NCBI GenBank assembly: GCA_017893485.1
Contig: CM030362.1
Coordinates: 258,234,244-258,298,243, forward strand
DNA: 64,000 bases
Direction: 5' to 3'
Origin: Hemerocallis citrina
Lineage: Eukaryota > Streptophyta > Magnoliopsida > Asparagales > Asphodelaceae
This document shows positions 1 to 12,447 of this stretch, in pieces. Below the pieces are notes generated by a model, which was given only the letters and a program-made list of their open reading frames with translations, ran no database searches and was not told the origin of the DNA. Positions within the stretch are counted from its first letter, which is position 1, and each line of letters starts with the position of its first letter. The translations under genes were made by a program, and so were the position numbers.

Positions 1-383
1 CAAATGCAAGGTTTAGAAATTTCATGAGTATGGATTCCAGCACTGGAATCCATCGTCAGACTATATGGAAATTCTCATCGTGCGAACATCTCTTAAGTGC
101 CGCTCTAGCCCCGGTATATAAATATATATTGGTGATCTGCCTCCCATTCGCACGACTATTCATGATCTTGGAATCCACCGTCAGATCAATCGTAGTCCCG
201 GATATAATTGAGGCTCGTCTCACCCGCAAGCAACCACAGTCGAGGAATTCACCGTCTGACTGGGTCTATAGTCTAGGAATCTACCGTCAGACTATATAGA
301 CACGCCCCACTTACATTTGCTCAGGTCTCGTCACATCTTCTTCTAGTGCCTACCCTTAAGTTTAAGTATATTCATCACAACCT
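1..383 (-). mobile_element. Fragment of a family-B LTR
   Basis: This stretch aligns by eye with 6573-6932 and more loosely with 58680-59330, both inside family-B LTRs. It shares the repeated ggaatccaccgtcag motif and the tail cccttaagtttaagtat...atcatcacaacc. Similarity stops near 383, where the other copies continue with agagctagcttacc. It is therefore an LTR piece cut by the window edge on the left and by a break on the right. It holds no credible coding sequence; the 91-residue frame at 24-299 lies wholly in LTR repeat. Confidence 0.7.
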
Positions 384-677
384 AGTGCCTACATGTGCCT
401 GCCATGGGTGATGACACCGCCGGTAGAATTCTCCTATGAATTAGGGTTTTTGAATTCCTAATTTTTTTTGTAATATTGTATTCATGAAACCCTAATTTAC
501 CACCCGCTTTTACTCATGATTTCTAATTAGGGCGTTTCAATTCTTAAAATTTTAAAATACAAACCCTAAGTATGGATTCAAAAATAAAGATTGGTTATTT
601 TAAAACCAAATCCTTACTGATGTTCTGTTCTTGATTCTTTGTTTCTTCAGATCCAAATAAATTAGATTTTAGAGGCT
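384..677. other. AT-rich stretch, nothing recognised
   Basis: It lies between the broken B LTR and the first exon-like segment. It contains gaattagggttt and aaaccctaa motifs about 80 bp apart in inverted orientation, but I could not define an element. It ends with a plausible splice acceptor, tttcttcag, near 651. Promoter or intron of the decayed gene that follows is possible but not shown. Confidence 0.3.
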
Positions 678-1690
678 ATGGTAGAAATTGAGATTTTGGA
701 AGGTGAAGAGATGAAGGAAAGAATAAACTATGGGAAAGTAAAAGGTAATGTAAGTGATTATATGTTTGTTTTTGTTTATTCACTAATTTACACTATTCTC
801 TCCAATGTGTACTCCTAGAGATGACGGAGATGGCAATTAGGCATGTATGTCATGCTGTCGCTGCAATTAACCCAGATGTAGGTTATCTAAAGATCAACTA
901 TTATTCTTCAATTTGATGGTAATTGTGTTCACTACTTCTTATAATTATTTCTCATGAAAAATTACTTTTGTTAAAGTTCTTGAGTTTTTCATTTATTTTT
1001 AGCAATCTCTCATAATTATTTTAGCAATCTTTCTTCAATTAGAATTGTTGTTTTAGTTTTTATATCCTTTTTCGGGTAATATTTAATTTGTTTGTGTTTG
1101 AGTATTTTTCTGCTTTTTTACGATAATATGGTCAAGTTTTGAGATTCAGGATCAGATGCAAACCTAATAATGTAAGGTTTCAAATTTGAAGCAAGGGGAT
1201 CGTCAAGTGTGAAATTGGAACGAATTGACTTGCATATGGGGGCTTTTTCTTGTAATTGATATATGTTTTCATTTGAACTTTTGCATTTAAGGTAATATTA
1301 TCATTAAATTTTCAATTACAAAGAATGATGGATTGTAGATGATGGTAAAAAGCATGAAAGTTGAATAGTTTGGTCAATTTTATCATCATTATATTTTATT
1401 AATTTTATTTTCTTAGGGTAAAAGTGAACAAATGAGTGAATATATAAGAAAGGTAAGGACTTCCATCAAATGGTTGATGAAATGAGAAGATGAAAATTTG
1501 ATGAAGCAAGAGAAGCTTCAGAATATGTTGGAATCAGAAGGAAAACAACATGCAAATAGTGGTATCTTTTCTACATATTTTTTTTTGTTTGAAAAGTTTT
1601 GGTGAATTATAGTACTGTATGTGTGTTTTATAGTTTGATCATTTTATACAGACACAACTAAGGAGTAATATAGAAAAGTTGGAGGCAAAT

Positions 1691-4600
1691 TTTCACGCCC
1701 CGCTTCCCAAAAAGAATATGGTGTACAGATACGCAACAAAAGCCCAGTGAATGATTTTCATCATCCATAAGCTGTTCAAAAATCTTTACAATATCTCACA
1801 AAATAATCATAGTCGGAAGCAAAAGAGTCAACCACACATGCATAACGGAATTAATAAACCAACAGAATTTACTTGAAACAATATATAATATTCTCAAATA
1901 AATCAGAATCTGGACAAGTCAAATATCCTGGGTCACGTCGCCTAAATACAAAATAAATATTCAAGTACTCAAAATACATTGTTCCAAAACAACAATAATA
2001 ATAATACTAATAAACAAGAAATACAGCACTAATATCTCACTTCGCCAATACCATCGGGCAGCTGACCATCCCGATCTGCAATTAATAATTGTAGGAGAAG
2101 GAAAGAGAAAACAAGTACCTGTCAATTGTAAGTTACAGGCCACTTATAATGTAGGATACAAGCACATTGAAAAACTAACAAATAGCATGGAATAATGCAT
2201 CAACAGTGATAACTAGCATGAATCAATAAAACAAAGTCAACTAGCATGGTATACTAACAGTACAAATGAATGTGTTAATAACAGTGTCATATGGCAACTA
2301 ACAGTATCCAGTAACAGTAATCTCAGTATATCAGCGTAACAGTATCAGTCCAACAGTCTTAGTCTAACAGTATCGGTCTTATGTTCTTACAGTCTTGTGT
2401 GTATTACTAGCTAGGTAGCACTTCATGCATTCCGGTTTTTACTACATTGTTGCTACAACAAACAGTTTCACTTTTAGATTTCATAGTGGACATAATGGGG
2501 CAATGTACTCAGGTAGCAGTAATAGTAGCAGTAGCAGTAAAGTAATAGTAACAGTAGTAGTAGCAGGAAAGTAACAGTAATAGTAGCAGAACGGAACACT
2601 AGTTCCCTTCCAAGTACACGTTTCCATATTTTCCACTACTATATATTTCTTTAAGAAATTCCGGCTTGGTTACTTTTATTATGGTCATCAAACAGACATG
2701 ATGGTGCATGAAATAATGTCAAACTAATATGGTATAATCACTATTAGGCTGAGGAAAACAATCAAGCATGCATAGATGATATACAGTCACATAAACGAGG
2801 AAAACAGTGTATGTTCATATCCAGGACAGCAAGATAGTACAGTACTAAAACAGTGATTCCTGTTACTACAGAAATCCAAATCTAGATCCGTCAAAGAATC
2901 TGGAAAATAGACTCCCAACCGAATCCAGCGAATATAAATAAGTCACAGAGTAATTCACAAAATCATAACTCAAAACTGATTTGAATCCAGAAAACATGTT
3001 CAGTTAGAAATCAGTAAAACGAATTCTCAGTCCGAAAAACAGCATCAAAACCTCTCAAATAAATCCAGGAAAACTCTGGGGTATTCCCCTATATGTATAA
3101 AATCAAAATTTAAAGGTTCATAATATTCTAGCAAAATTAGTTCAGTCATCAAAAATAAGAAAACATCAAGAAACGGTAGTTTGGCCAATCTGGAATTCCT
3201 AACACTGCTGTACGAAAACTGAATATCTCGCAAGCCATGAAACGAAATCCAAATCCGCCAAAGGGGGATGAAAATAGATAAAATATATTAACTTTCATAT
3301 TTCACAAATATTTTCTATACAGTAAAAGAAATCAGGGTGAAAGCAAAATTCTTTATAGGACAGCGAGCAAAATACAGCAAGTATGACTTTTGTAAACATG
3401 CATGAAACGACATATAAAACTCATCAATAAAACCTAAAAAAATTCTAGTTAATCCCTAGATAGGTATAGAAAAACTAACCAAAGTTTTAGATCAAAATAA
3501 TAGGTGTAGCTCAAGTATCAAAATAGTTTAATCAATAAAATCGTCGAGAAACGAAATCTAGAAACATAAAATACCTCTGTAGTAAAACAGTCATAAGTCA
3601 CTCATACAAAAATGGAATCAAGCAAGGTCAGAGGGGTTGGAAAATAGATGAAATCCTCTAAAACTCATGTTTTATACCAAAATTAAGTTACTGACTTCAA
3701 GACAGTCCAAAACAGCAAACAAAACAGACCAGCGACAAAATATAGATTTTTCCCTATAACAACAACTCAACATATATCATACAAAACTTGTTCAAATCAC
3801 AACCAAACATGAAATCGAGTCTACCAAGTGTCCAAACATCATGAATTAGGGTAATTAACATATCTAAAACAAGTCTACCACATGGTTCTCCACAAATATC
3901 CAAATTCTCACGAGAAGTCTCGCATACATGATCAAATTAAGAACGAGTAAAACCTAAGTTAATTCATGTCAATATTGTGTCGTGAGGCAACTATGGTCAA
4001 GTTTTCACAATAGAGACAAAACCCATCAAATATAACACACACACGAGTTGTCTCTAGAACCCAACTATACTACAAGCGGTATTTTTAACTTTTATCAAAC
4101 AAAGAAATTGGAGTACAAGTTACTTGCCTTAACCGAAGAAGAAGAACGACGAAAATCAAGAGTGACAGGAGTGGATCCCGACAATGAACAAAACCCAGGA
4201 ACGAAAATCCACGAATCAACGAATCCTTGCAAACTTGTACAAAATCACCACACGAGCAAAACTCTACAAAGCGAGAGAGAGATCAAGGGAGCGAGAGATG
4301 GCGGCATCGGGTGAGTGCACGGCGCAACCAAGGAGGGGAGGCCAGGGGGTAGGTTTAGGAGATTAGGGTTAGGGTTTAGGGAGAGAGATTAGCAATATAT
4401 ATATAAGGGAATTAGGGTTAATGTAGAATTGGGTTGTAGGTAATTAGGAGTAGTAATAGGATTAATCCAATAAGACAAATGGGGATCAAATTGAATAGGA
4501 TTCAAACTAGGATTGGGTAATTTGGCTTTGGTAATCAATTAGGGATCAAAATAATAGGATTAGGAATGGGGTAAACCACCAAATCACCAAGAGCATCCAA

Positions 4601-4832
4601 AAAAAATACAAATAAAGAGAACGAGAAAACAATAAAGAACGAAAACAACAACCATGAACAAGAACAACCAAGAAATCGAAAATAACTCGCAAAAATCAAG
4701 AATGAGAAAAGAAAATGAAAATTTATTGAAACAACTCAATATACGGTCCAAGAAAAAAAAAACAAGAGAGTGCAAATACTCAAGGAAAGAAAAATACACC
4801 AAAAATACGAAAAATAAAAAACAGGGGTTACA
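1691..4832 (-). mobile_element. Family-A solo LTR, copy 1
   Basis: The copy is flanked by a perfect 5-bp TSD, caaat, at 1686-1690 and 4833-4837. On the plus strand it starts tttcacgccccgcttccc, with the expected TG changed to TT, and ends aggggttaca. The LTR reads on the minus strand, because its TATA box and leader lie near 4400 on that strand. It is about 3.14 kb with no internal region, primer site or coding sequence, so a solo LTR left by LTR-LTR recombination is the simplest reading. It shares long similarity with 12448-15761 and 20870-24319, including the acagtatcagt-rich block. Confidence 0.85.
4363..4420 (-). promoter_or_regulatory. TATA box and teloboxes of family-A copy 1
   Basis: On the minus strand a TATA-like TTATATATATATTG (4393-4406) is followed about 15-40 bases later by CTAAACCCTAACCCTAA (4363-4379). 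Another CCCTAA lies just upstream, near 4412-4418. The same order, TATA then telobox, occurs in the other A copies. The promoter role is inferred. Confidence 0.5.
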
Positions 4833-4905
4833 CAAATATTGAGGAACTTCGCAGACAATATGATTATTTCCATGCAAGCTTTAGAATGGAGGAATCTGAC
4901 AATAT

Positions 4906-5154
4906 TGTAAGACTCTATCTTAGCATATCTAAATTTTGGTAATTATTCGACTATTTTTTTATTTTCTTTTAATTGAATAGATATATAGAATGATGTTGGT
5001 TGGCTTGAAATTGTGAATTAGTTAATTTGTAGATTTATCATCTTTTCATTATATTGTGATTGAAAGAGGAGGTATTTTTAAATTTTTAAGTAATATATAA
5101 TTTTATGAGTCCCTCAAAATTATTTTAGTCTGTGCAATTTGTACAGGGTAACAC
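4906..5154. other. AT-rich intron-like stretch
   Basis: It follows the donor gtaaga at 4906 and precedes the first sequence alignable with the family-B interior. I see no ORF or repeat. It is probably the remaining intron of the decayed gene. Confidence 0.3.
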
Positions 5155-6034
5155 TAGTATGTAGTAACCAAGAATGTAAAGATAATAAAAATTAAAATAA
5201 AGATAAAATATAAATAGTTAGTGTATGTATTATATTAGAGAAGTGTAAAGTTACAAAATTAATAAGTAGCTATTAATTGTGAAAAGTAAATATAACAAAA
5301 AGTAGAAAATAATAAGTAATAACACCATAGTAATAAAAGGGAATCTTATTATGTAGAGGTATATTTCATTTATACAAGTAAAAATATTACAATCTTGTTA
5401 AAAATATACTAAAATATATAAGACAATATATGATAATGGAAAAATATAATATCGTGAAATCAAAGTATTTGTAAGGTGAATGTAAATATATAAAAAACAA
5501 AATTCAAGGTCTAATAGAAATAATAACAAAGGAAAATGATAGTCTTAATAATAACTTAATAAGTAGTAATTCAAAACTTAATAGAATACGTAAAAGTAAT
5601 AGCAAAAATAAATAAGTAACGTAAAAGCGCATAAAAGTAGAGAGGATAAAATATCAAGAAAGAAAACGAGTAAGTCAAACTTAAAAGATTAAGACTAAGG
5701 GTTGTAGATATCAAAGTGAATTGAAAGAAAAAAAAATTAAAGGTTAAAGATGAAAAATACTATGAGGAAATTACACGAAGAAAATAAAAGAGAAAAGCAT
5801 AGTCTACATATAAGGTATCATGAATGTAGGTTGAAATCAACCATAGCACTCATGACAAAGAAAAACGTGCTCGCATACATTATCACATCAATGTATATGG
5901 GGAGAGTATCATGAATGCATGTTCAATAACTTCATCATTCATGACTCCAAACTGACACTCACACTCTATGTCTACCCTAATGTGTCATCCTTATAATTTT
6001 GTACTACTTATTGAAGTCGGCTGTGATACCACCC
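5155..6034 (-). mobile_element. Family-B internal region, truncated
   Basis: From gtaaccaagaatgtaaag near 5163 onward it aligns with 62834-63764 of the right-hand B element, including blocks around the cattatatta motif and the end ttgtactactta...gtgatacca. It is the primer-side end of a minus-strand B interior, truncated on its left. It is very AT-rich and has no coding potential on either strand. Confidence 0.7.
6016..6031 (-). promoter_or_regulatory. Primer binding site next to B LTR
   Basis: On the minus strand it reads TGGTATCACAGCCGAC, directly after the LTR end GGGGCGTTACA and a 3-base spacer. It matches the plant initiator-Met type site TGGTATCAGAGCC with one change. It marks 6035 as the 3' end of a minus-strand 5' LTR. 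Confidence 0.75.
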
Positions 6035-9000
6035 TGTAACGCCCCGAATTCCAAACACAGGTAATTTGTAGCAAATACATGATCTTTTACTTCAAATTCG
6101 TACAAATTTACAAGGATTTAAAAATTTTTATTTACAACATGTTCTTTACAACTGCACATCGGAATTAAACGAATACAATACAATCTTCAAATATAAAAAT
6201 TCTTCAATCTTGTAACAACTCATCATAATGACTTCAAGCCCATCCCAAGTTCAATCTTGCAACTAGAAAATTGTGGGCACGTCAGTTGCATACAACTGAT
6301 GCAATGCTATAATACAACAATTCTTTTACTTTAACAAATACAAACTTGAATGCAAACGGGAAAAGTGCATACCTTAGTAGTGTCAATGTATGATATGACT
6401 TAATTCCTAATACAGATATTATACTATGATGACACTAATGCATACTTGTTTGGATTCTATGCATTCCATACTACGTAGGTCCGGGGCAAGCGCTTATCGT
6501 ACTCCTCATTATAGGGTTTAATCTCTTGTTATGAAAATTATACTACGGTAACAAAAGAAAGATTTATACATTCCACGAGTACAGATTCCAGTCCTGGAAT
6601 CCACCGTCAGACTATACAAAAATCCTCGTCGTGCGAACATCCCGCAAGTGCTGCTCTAGCCCCGGCATATACATATATATTGGTGATCTGCCTCCCATCC
6701 GCCCGACTATTCATGATCTTGGAATCCACCGTCAGATCAATCGTAGTTCCGGATATAATTGAGGCTCGTCTCACCCCGCAAGCAACCACAGTCGAGGAAT
6801 TCATCGTCTGACTGGGTCTATAGTCCAGGAATCCACCGTCAGCCTATATAGACGCGCCCCACTTACGTTTGCTCAGGTATCGTCACATCTTCTTCTAGGG
6901 CCTACCCTTAAGTTTAAGTATAATCATCATAACCCAGAGCTAGCTTACCCCACCGGACTTCAATCAACACACGAGAAAAATGTTAACCCACACTGGCTAC
7001 TCCTCAAATCATAACTTGCCAGTCTCTACGGGTTTTTCCCAACCTCTAGATTCCAACAACCATCTCAAAGAGAGATCACAAAGGTTAAATCTAACCTCTT
7101 ATTAAAATTTTCATTCATTAAACATCTTTTAACTTCTTTTATCCATTCGCTTATTTATCAATCATGGAGTAACCAACTTCTTATAGCAACATTCAATAAC
7201 ATTTGATGAGGCAAAACCCTTACAAACATCACATGTTTAACATTCCAACTTCATCCTTTAATTATCTCTTAATTACTCATAGGGTACATCTTACTTAACA
7301 TTCCATTTTTAAATCCAATTTTATACGTTGTAAAACTTTTTAGGAGAACTAGATAAAAGACATAAACCCAACGGTAGTGTAAAAATCATATAAATCCCAA
7401 TACTACTCCAAAAAATAGATCTATTAGTTTAATAGGAATCATGAATGAGTCTACTACAATTTTGTAGTTAAGATCATCTACATTCATTGTAACTCCTGTG
7501 TTCCATTCCTTGTATTTTTGTTCTGTATTTTTTTTGAACCATGTATTTGTTCTTCTTTTCCAAAATATAAATTCATCTATTGTTTGTCATATGTGATTTG
7601 ATTGTTGTGATTCATTTGTCTGCCAATTGTTTTACCTCTGAATGATTTGCTAATTCTAATTTATTTCATTTCTTATCCTAATTGCCTATTCATTTGTTTC
7701 TAGCTTATTGGGTCCGATTTTTACCTAGTATACCCTATTTGAACCCTTCTATTTGTCCTACTGTATCCCAACCCACTACCCAATACCCTCTTCTTTTATC
7801 CAGTCTTCCCCAGATATTTCTTCACGTTCTGTATCTGCCTAACCAGCAGATCATGCCTCCCCCTATCTTCTCTTGATTCTTCAAATCCCAACTTACCCTA
7901 AATCTCATTCTTAAAACCCCAACAAAATTTGTTACTGCTATCTACAATTGTTATCTCCTAAACTCTAACCCTAATCACTCATCTCTCTCCCTCACTACCC
8001 CCACCCGACCGCTGGCTAACTGTAGCGTCGCCCTCGGCGACCCCCCCTGACGCTGCTACCCTGCCGCCACGACAGCGCCGCTCTCTCGACCTCTTCCTTC
8101 TCCTCCCGAAGCCAGCGATGACAATAGCACCCACAGCCACGACGCCTCCCCTCGGCCTGTTTCCTTTCGATGCAAGCACCCATCGATCATCGTCGCCCCC
8201 TGTCTGCCATCGTCCTCCCATCGCAGAGCACACCCCCTGACTACCTTGATTTTTGTGTGCAAGCGGTTGATCCCTCAAGCGTTGTGTTTGTGATCATCTT
8301 GTTCATGATCGTTAATATGGTGTTCGTTACTGGGAATCCATTCCCGTTATTCTCATCTTTCCATCGGATTCGTCGACTATCCTAAGACAAGTAACTTGTA
8401 TAAATTTTTGTTGTATATACAAGTACGAAATACTGCATGTAGTCTCGCTTTTAATTTTAGATTCGTCCTCATGAAAATCTCCTGTTAAATCTTGACTCCA
8501 TTTGTTGATCCATCCATAGTCACAGTTGTCACACACACGACATAAAAATAATTTAGATTTGACTAGACTCTTGATGCATGTATGTATATTGTTTCGTGAT
8601 CCGTGATATGTTGTATACTTCTTGCATTCTTGATGTGTTGGTTATAGTATCTTGTAGTGGATTTGTTAAACACTCATACCATATTATTTTGAACATCTAT
8701 TATACCATGCTTTGTATTTTGTTCTAATTTGGATTTATTGCATATGAACTATTTGATTAAATGCATGAGAAGAGTTTTCGTTTTGCTGCTGCCCTGTTTT
8801 ATTTAAGTATTTTAGACCCTGTTAAGATCAGTAAATCAAACTAATTTGTGAATATAAATTATAGAACCCATTGTCTATTTTCCAGAATTTTGGACAGATC
8901 TCAGTTTCGATTTGTAAGGTGTGAGTTATTGCTGTTTTGCTATAGATGTGCTGAAAATTCCAGATTCTGTTTTATGTGACTTTTGTATAATTATTCATTT

Positions 9001-10172
9001 TAATACTGATGTTAAAGGTAAGATTTAAATCCAATATTTTTCTGAGTATGACTAGACATGACTGGATTAACCCCTAATTTTTGTAAATTTAATTGGTGAC
9101 TTTTATAAATATTTCTATGCTTGTGAACAAACCAATATATTTCTAAACTGCATGTTGTTCAGTAAAGAACCATATTTTCAACCTGATTCCAGTCGCTGTT
9201 GACTAAAACTTTGTGAAGACAAAATGTAGCATGTTGTATCTATTTTACAACCCTTTTGACGGACTTGGATTTTGAGTTATACTTTGTGATCTATCGATGT
9301 TTTAGTACCACTATGTCAAAAAGTTTAGATTCATAAACTACGGTATCTTGCTATTTTCCGAATTTACTCAACTATTCTATCTGTATTGAAATATTATGAA
9401 ATTTTATTTTCTGATACTAGACATATTAGGGAATACCCCAGAATTTTCTTAGATTTAATCCATTTTCATTCTTATGAATATAACCTTGCAATTTCTGGCT
9501 GAACATGATTTATGAATATAACGCTGTTTTGAACCCTGTTTCTGTAACTATTATATGACTTATATTATGTGATGGATTCGACCAAGTGTCTATTTTCTAG
9601 ATTTTTTGATGGATCTAGGTTTGCATTCTTGTGGCAACGGAAATCTTGGTTTTGGTGCAGTCATGTCTTACTGTCCAGAATTGAAAGTCTCGTCGACCTA
9701 GCCTTTTATGAGTTGTTTGTCACCCGTGCATGTTTCTGTCCGACCTGAACCTGCCTCTTGTTCTTGCCATTTTATTCTTGCCATGTTTTGTGCATGTATA
9801 AGCCTGTTTGATGATAATAACAAATAACAAGTCAGGGTTAAGGAAAAGACCTTAGTGGTGGACATTATAGGTATGTGTACTCAGAAGGGGGCCCGTGTTT
9901 CCCACTTTATGTTTGATTCATGAACATGTTTTACTTTATGTTGATTCATGAGCATGTTTTACTTTATGCTTTGATTCATGAACCTGTTACATGTTACCTA
10001 TGTATGACGCCTGAGTACACGACCCTATAGAAATCCACCACTAGATCTAAACGTAACTTGCATGTATATAGCAACCATGTGATAAAAATTTGGGACACAT
10101 AAAATGCTACTTAGATAGGATTAGATACAAGATTTGAGAATAACATGATCACCTACACATTCCTGTTACAAG

Positions 10173-10649
10173 TGTAACACCCCGTGTTACTTTCAAAAAT
10201 ATATATATATATATGTATAAAAAAATATATGTTCTAAAAAAAAATGCATGAATGAATGGTATAGTAAATATGCTGTTTGGTAATATAATGGTGTATTGTT
10301 GAAATTGTATGGTAGGTGGGGGGCCCACATAGGAGGAAAAACAGAATATGTGTGTGATGTTGACTTTGGTCAAGATACAAGAGAGTTGACGTGGCAATTT
10401 TCACGTGGGGCCCACTCCTATGGCTATTGAAGACATCGGCTTGAACAGAGGCGTTTGAGTATGATTGTCCCACATCGGTAATTTAAATAAATAAAATAAT
10501 ATATAAATAGTAATAGCCAAGGATCAAGAGTCACCTAATCGGTTAACCAACTTTTGAGAGGTAGTCTGTGGTGGGCAGTTGTACTACATAGTATCTAATT
10601 TGTCTTATAAATTGTATAAATTGTCCGAGCTCGGGGCAGGGGCATTACA
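10173..10649 (+). mobile_element. Family-D small solo LTR
   Basis: A 477-bp unit starts TGTAACACCCCG and ends GGGGCATTACA, inside the outer A copy. The flanks acaag and acatg form a 5-bp TSD with one mismatch. Inside are tcccacatcgg (common in plant LTRs) and TATAAATA at 10502-10509. With no interior or second LTR, it is a solo LTR or a very short non-autonomous element. Confidence 0.7.
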
Positions 10650-10986
10650 ACATGTACATGCTACATGATCACCTGTTATATGTTTACCTGCTTGCATGCT
10701 ATCTGATACCAGTTACATGTTACATGTACCTGTTATCTCATCACATTACTTGACTCTGTTCCTGGTTAGTGTTAGTCATTCTGTTTTTGCTGTCATCTGC
10801 ATTCCATGCTTATTCAGTACTTGCTTCCGCTGTTACTCTATACATGTCTATTTTTTGGCTGTACTTGTTGCCTGTATTACAAGCGGCCCGTAACTTGCAT
10901 TGAAGGGCGTTTTGTTTCTTTTTCCTCTTCCTGCAATTTTTTAAACTTGCAGACTTTGGTGATAGCTGCCCGAAAGAGTAAGTGAC

Positions 10987-11564
10987 TGATATGGCTAAAA
11001 ATAGGGTTAAATCGGAACCGTTCAGATTGGGCACGAATCTTAAAGTTCACGGGGGCAAAACGGTAAATTCACCTACGGACGGGTCCGAAATGGGAACCGG
11101 GTCTCTTCTCTTAGGCCCAATAACCTGTGAACGGATCTGTTCAACTGAGAATGGGTCCCAACCCGTTAAGGACCAGTTCAACAGGATATAAGGAAATCCT
11201 GGCTCGTCCTTATTTACTGGAGGTGGTTTTAACTACTTCTATCCATTCACACCGGAAAGTAGGGATTCGTTCTTATCCCGAAACAGATCCCCACTGTGAC
11301 TATAAATACCCCGTACCTCCTACCATTACAAGGTGATCACTCTTTTCCTACCTAAAGTTCTTTTGATATTCTTTTTCTGAGTATTGACAAGTGCTTCGGA
11401 GGGTGTGTCGCCGGGATCCGTCCTGGTGTTTCGTACTTCGTGCATGTTAGCGGAAGCAACAAGGAGACAACTAACAGCAATTGAAGAGGTCAGATTTGAC
11501 CCATTCGAGTTCTCGCGATCCACAAATTCATCTGATTGCCCCCACACCGAATCCAGCGGCAAGA
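10987..11564 (+). repeat. 5' LTR of the Tat element
   Basis: It starts TGATATGGC and ends gcggcaaga (expected CA, changed to GA). A TATA box, TATAAATA, lies at 11301-11308. It matches the 3' LTR throughout with many scattered differences, so the insertion is not recent. The R and U5 borders cannot be set by eye. Confidence 0.9.
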
Positions 11565-11566
11565 GA

Positions 11567-11582
11567 TTGGCACCGTCTATAA
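11567..11582 (+). promoter_or_regulatory. Primer binding site of the Tat element
   Basis: ttggcaccgtctataa follows the LTR after two bases. It is a slightly changed form of the ttggcgccgtctgtgg site usual in plant Tat elements. I do not assign the tRNA. Confidence 0.7.
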
Positions 11583-12447
11583 GAAATCTTGAGTAGATCC
11601 GACCCTCCTTCAACCAAAGCCACTCATAGCTATGCCTCCTAAGAGGAAGTCTGTGACCTCCAACCGTAGAACAACCTCCACTCTCCCTCCTCCACCAGAG
11701 GGTCTCCCTCCGCCTGTCCAACCGACCCCGCAGCTCGAACAACCCATTCCACAATCCATTTAGCAGCCTCTAGGGCCCCAAGTGGTCATAGGGGAAACCT
11801 CTCGACGGATCCGGCAGAAGCAACCCATGCACTAGGTCCGCATCTCCGTGCACAACCCTTCCACGGACTCCATGGCCTCCCATAGCCCTCCAACTTAGAG
11901 AGATTTGTAGGTGGTTCTCAACAACTGGCAGAACGATCCAGATCTTCGAACACACTTGGATGAGAGGTGGACTCGTGAAGGGAACCCTCGCCAGGAGCAT
12001 CAGAGGGACTGGTCCCCCCGCAGGACAAACCACAGAGGGTCCAACTCTCCCAGGAGACGGAGAGAATCGCCCTAACATCACTAGAGAATAAGCTGCTCCC
12101 CGGCTGGCCGTCCCGTACCTCGAGCTCAACGGGAGTAGGAGGCCCCTGTCACGAGGGCGGAGTTTCAACAATTGTTGGAGGCGGTCCTTCGGGCACTCAA
12201 CGTCGCCCCCACAAACACCCAACGAGCTGCCAGTCCTCGGCTGACTCCCATCCATCGCCGCCCATCTCCTTACCATCGCCGCCGTTCTCGCAGTCCTCGG
12301 CCGTATCCGAGCTATCACCGTCGTTCTATCAGTCCATGACCTACTCAAAGCTATCGTCGCCACAGCCCCAGCCCCAGCCCTCCTCTGTGCGAGGATGGGT
12401 CTCAGGGTTCAGCGAGGCACGACCGTAGGGAGGACTCGGTCTACCGC

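Larger units (their letters stand above)
678..4905 (+). pseudogene. Decayed multi-exon gene fragment, product unknown
   Basis: Several short open segments have plausible splice borders: 678-744 (ATG start, donor GGTAATG), 819-877 (acceptor cctag, donor gtaggt), 1417 to about 1559 (acceptor cttag, one in-frame TGA near 1483), and 1652-1690 continuing at 4838-4905 (acceptor atacag, donor gtaaga). The last segment reads TQLRSNIEKLEAN and then IEELRRQYDYFHASFRMEE; it is charged and heptad-like, suggesting a coiled coil. A family-A solo LTR splits this exon, and removing it with one copy of its 5-bp TSD rejoins the frame. The preceding segment (DENLMKQEKLQNML) is also coiled-coil-like, but the splice phase does not match, so the gene was damaged before or besides the insertion. 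I do not recognise the family. Confidence 0.4.

Noticed and set aside
11770..12363. 197-residue minus-strand ORF
   Set aside because: Shadow of the proline/arginine-rich gag N-terminus on the plus strand; no motif.
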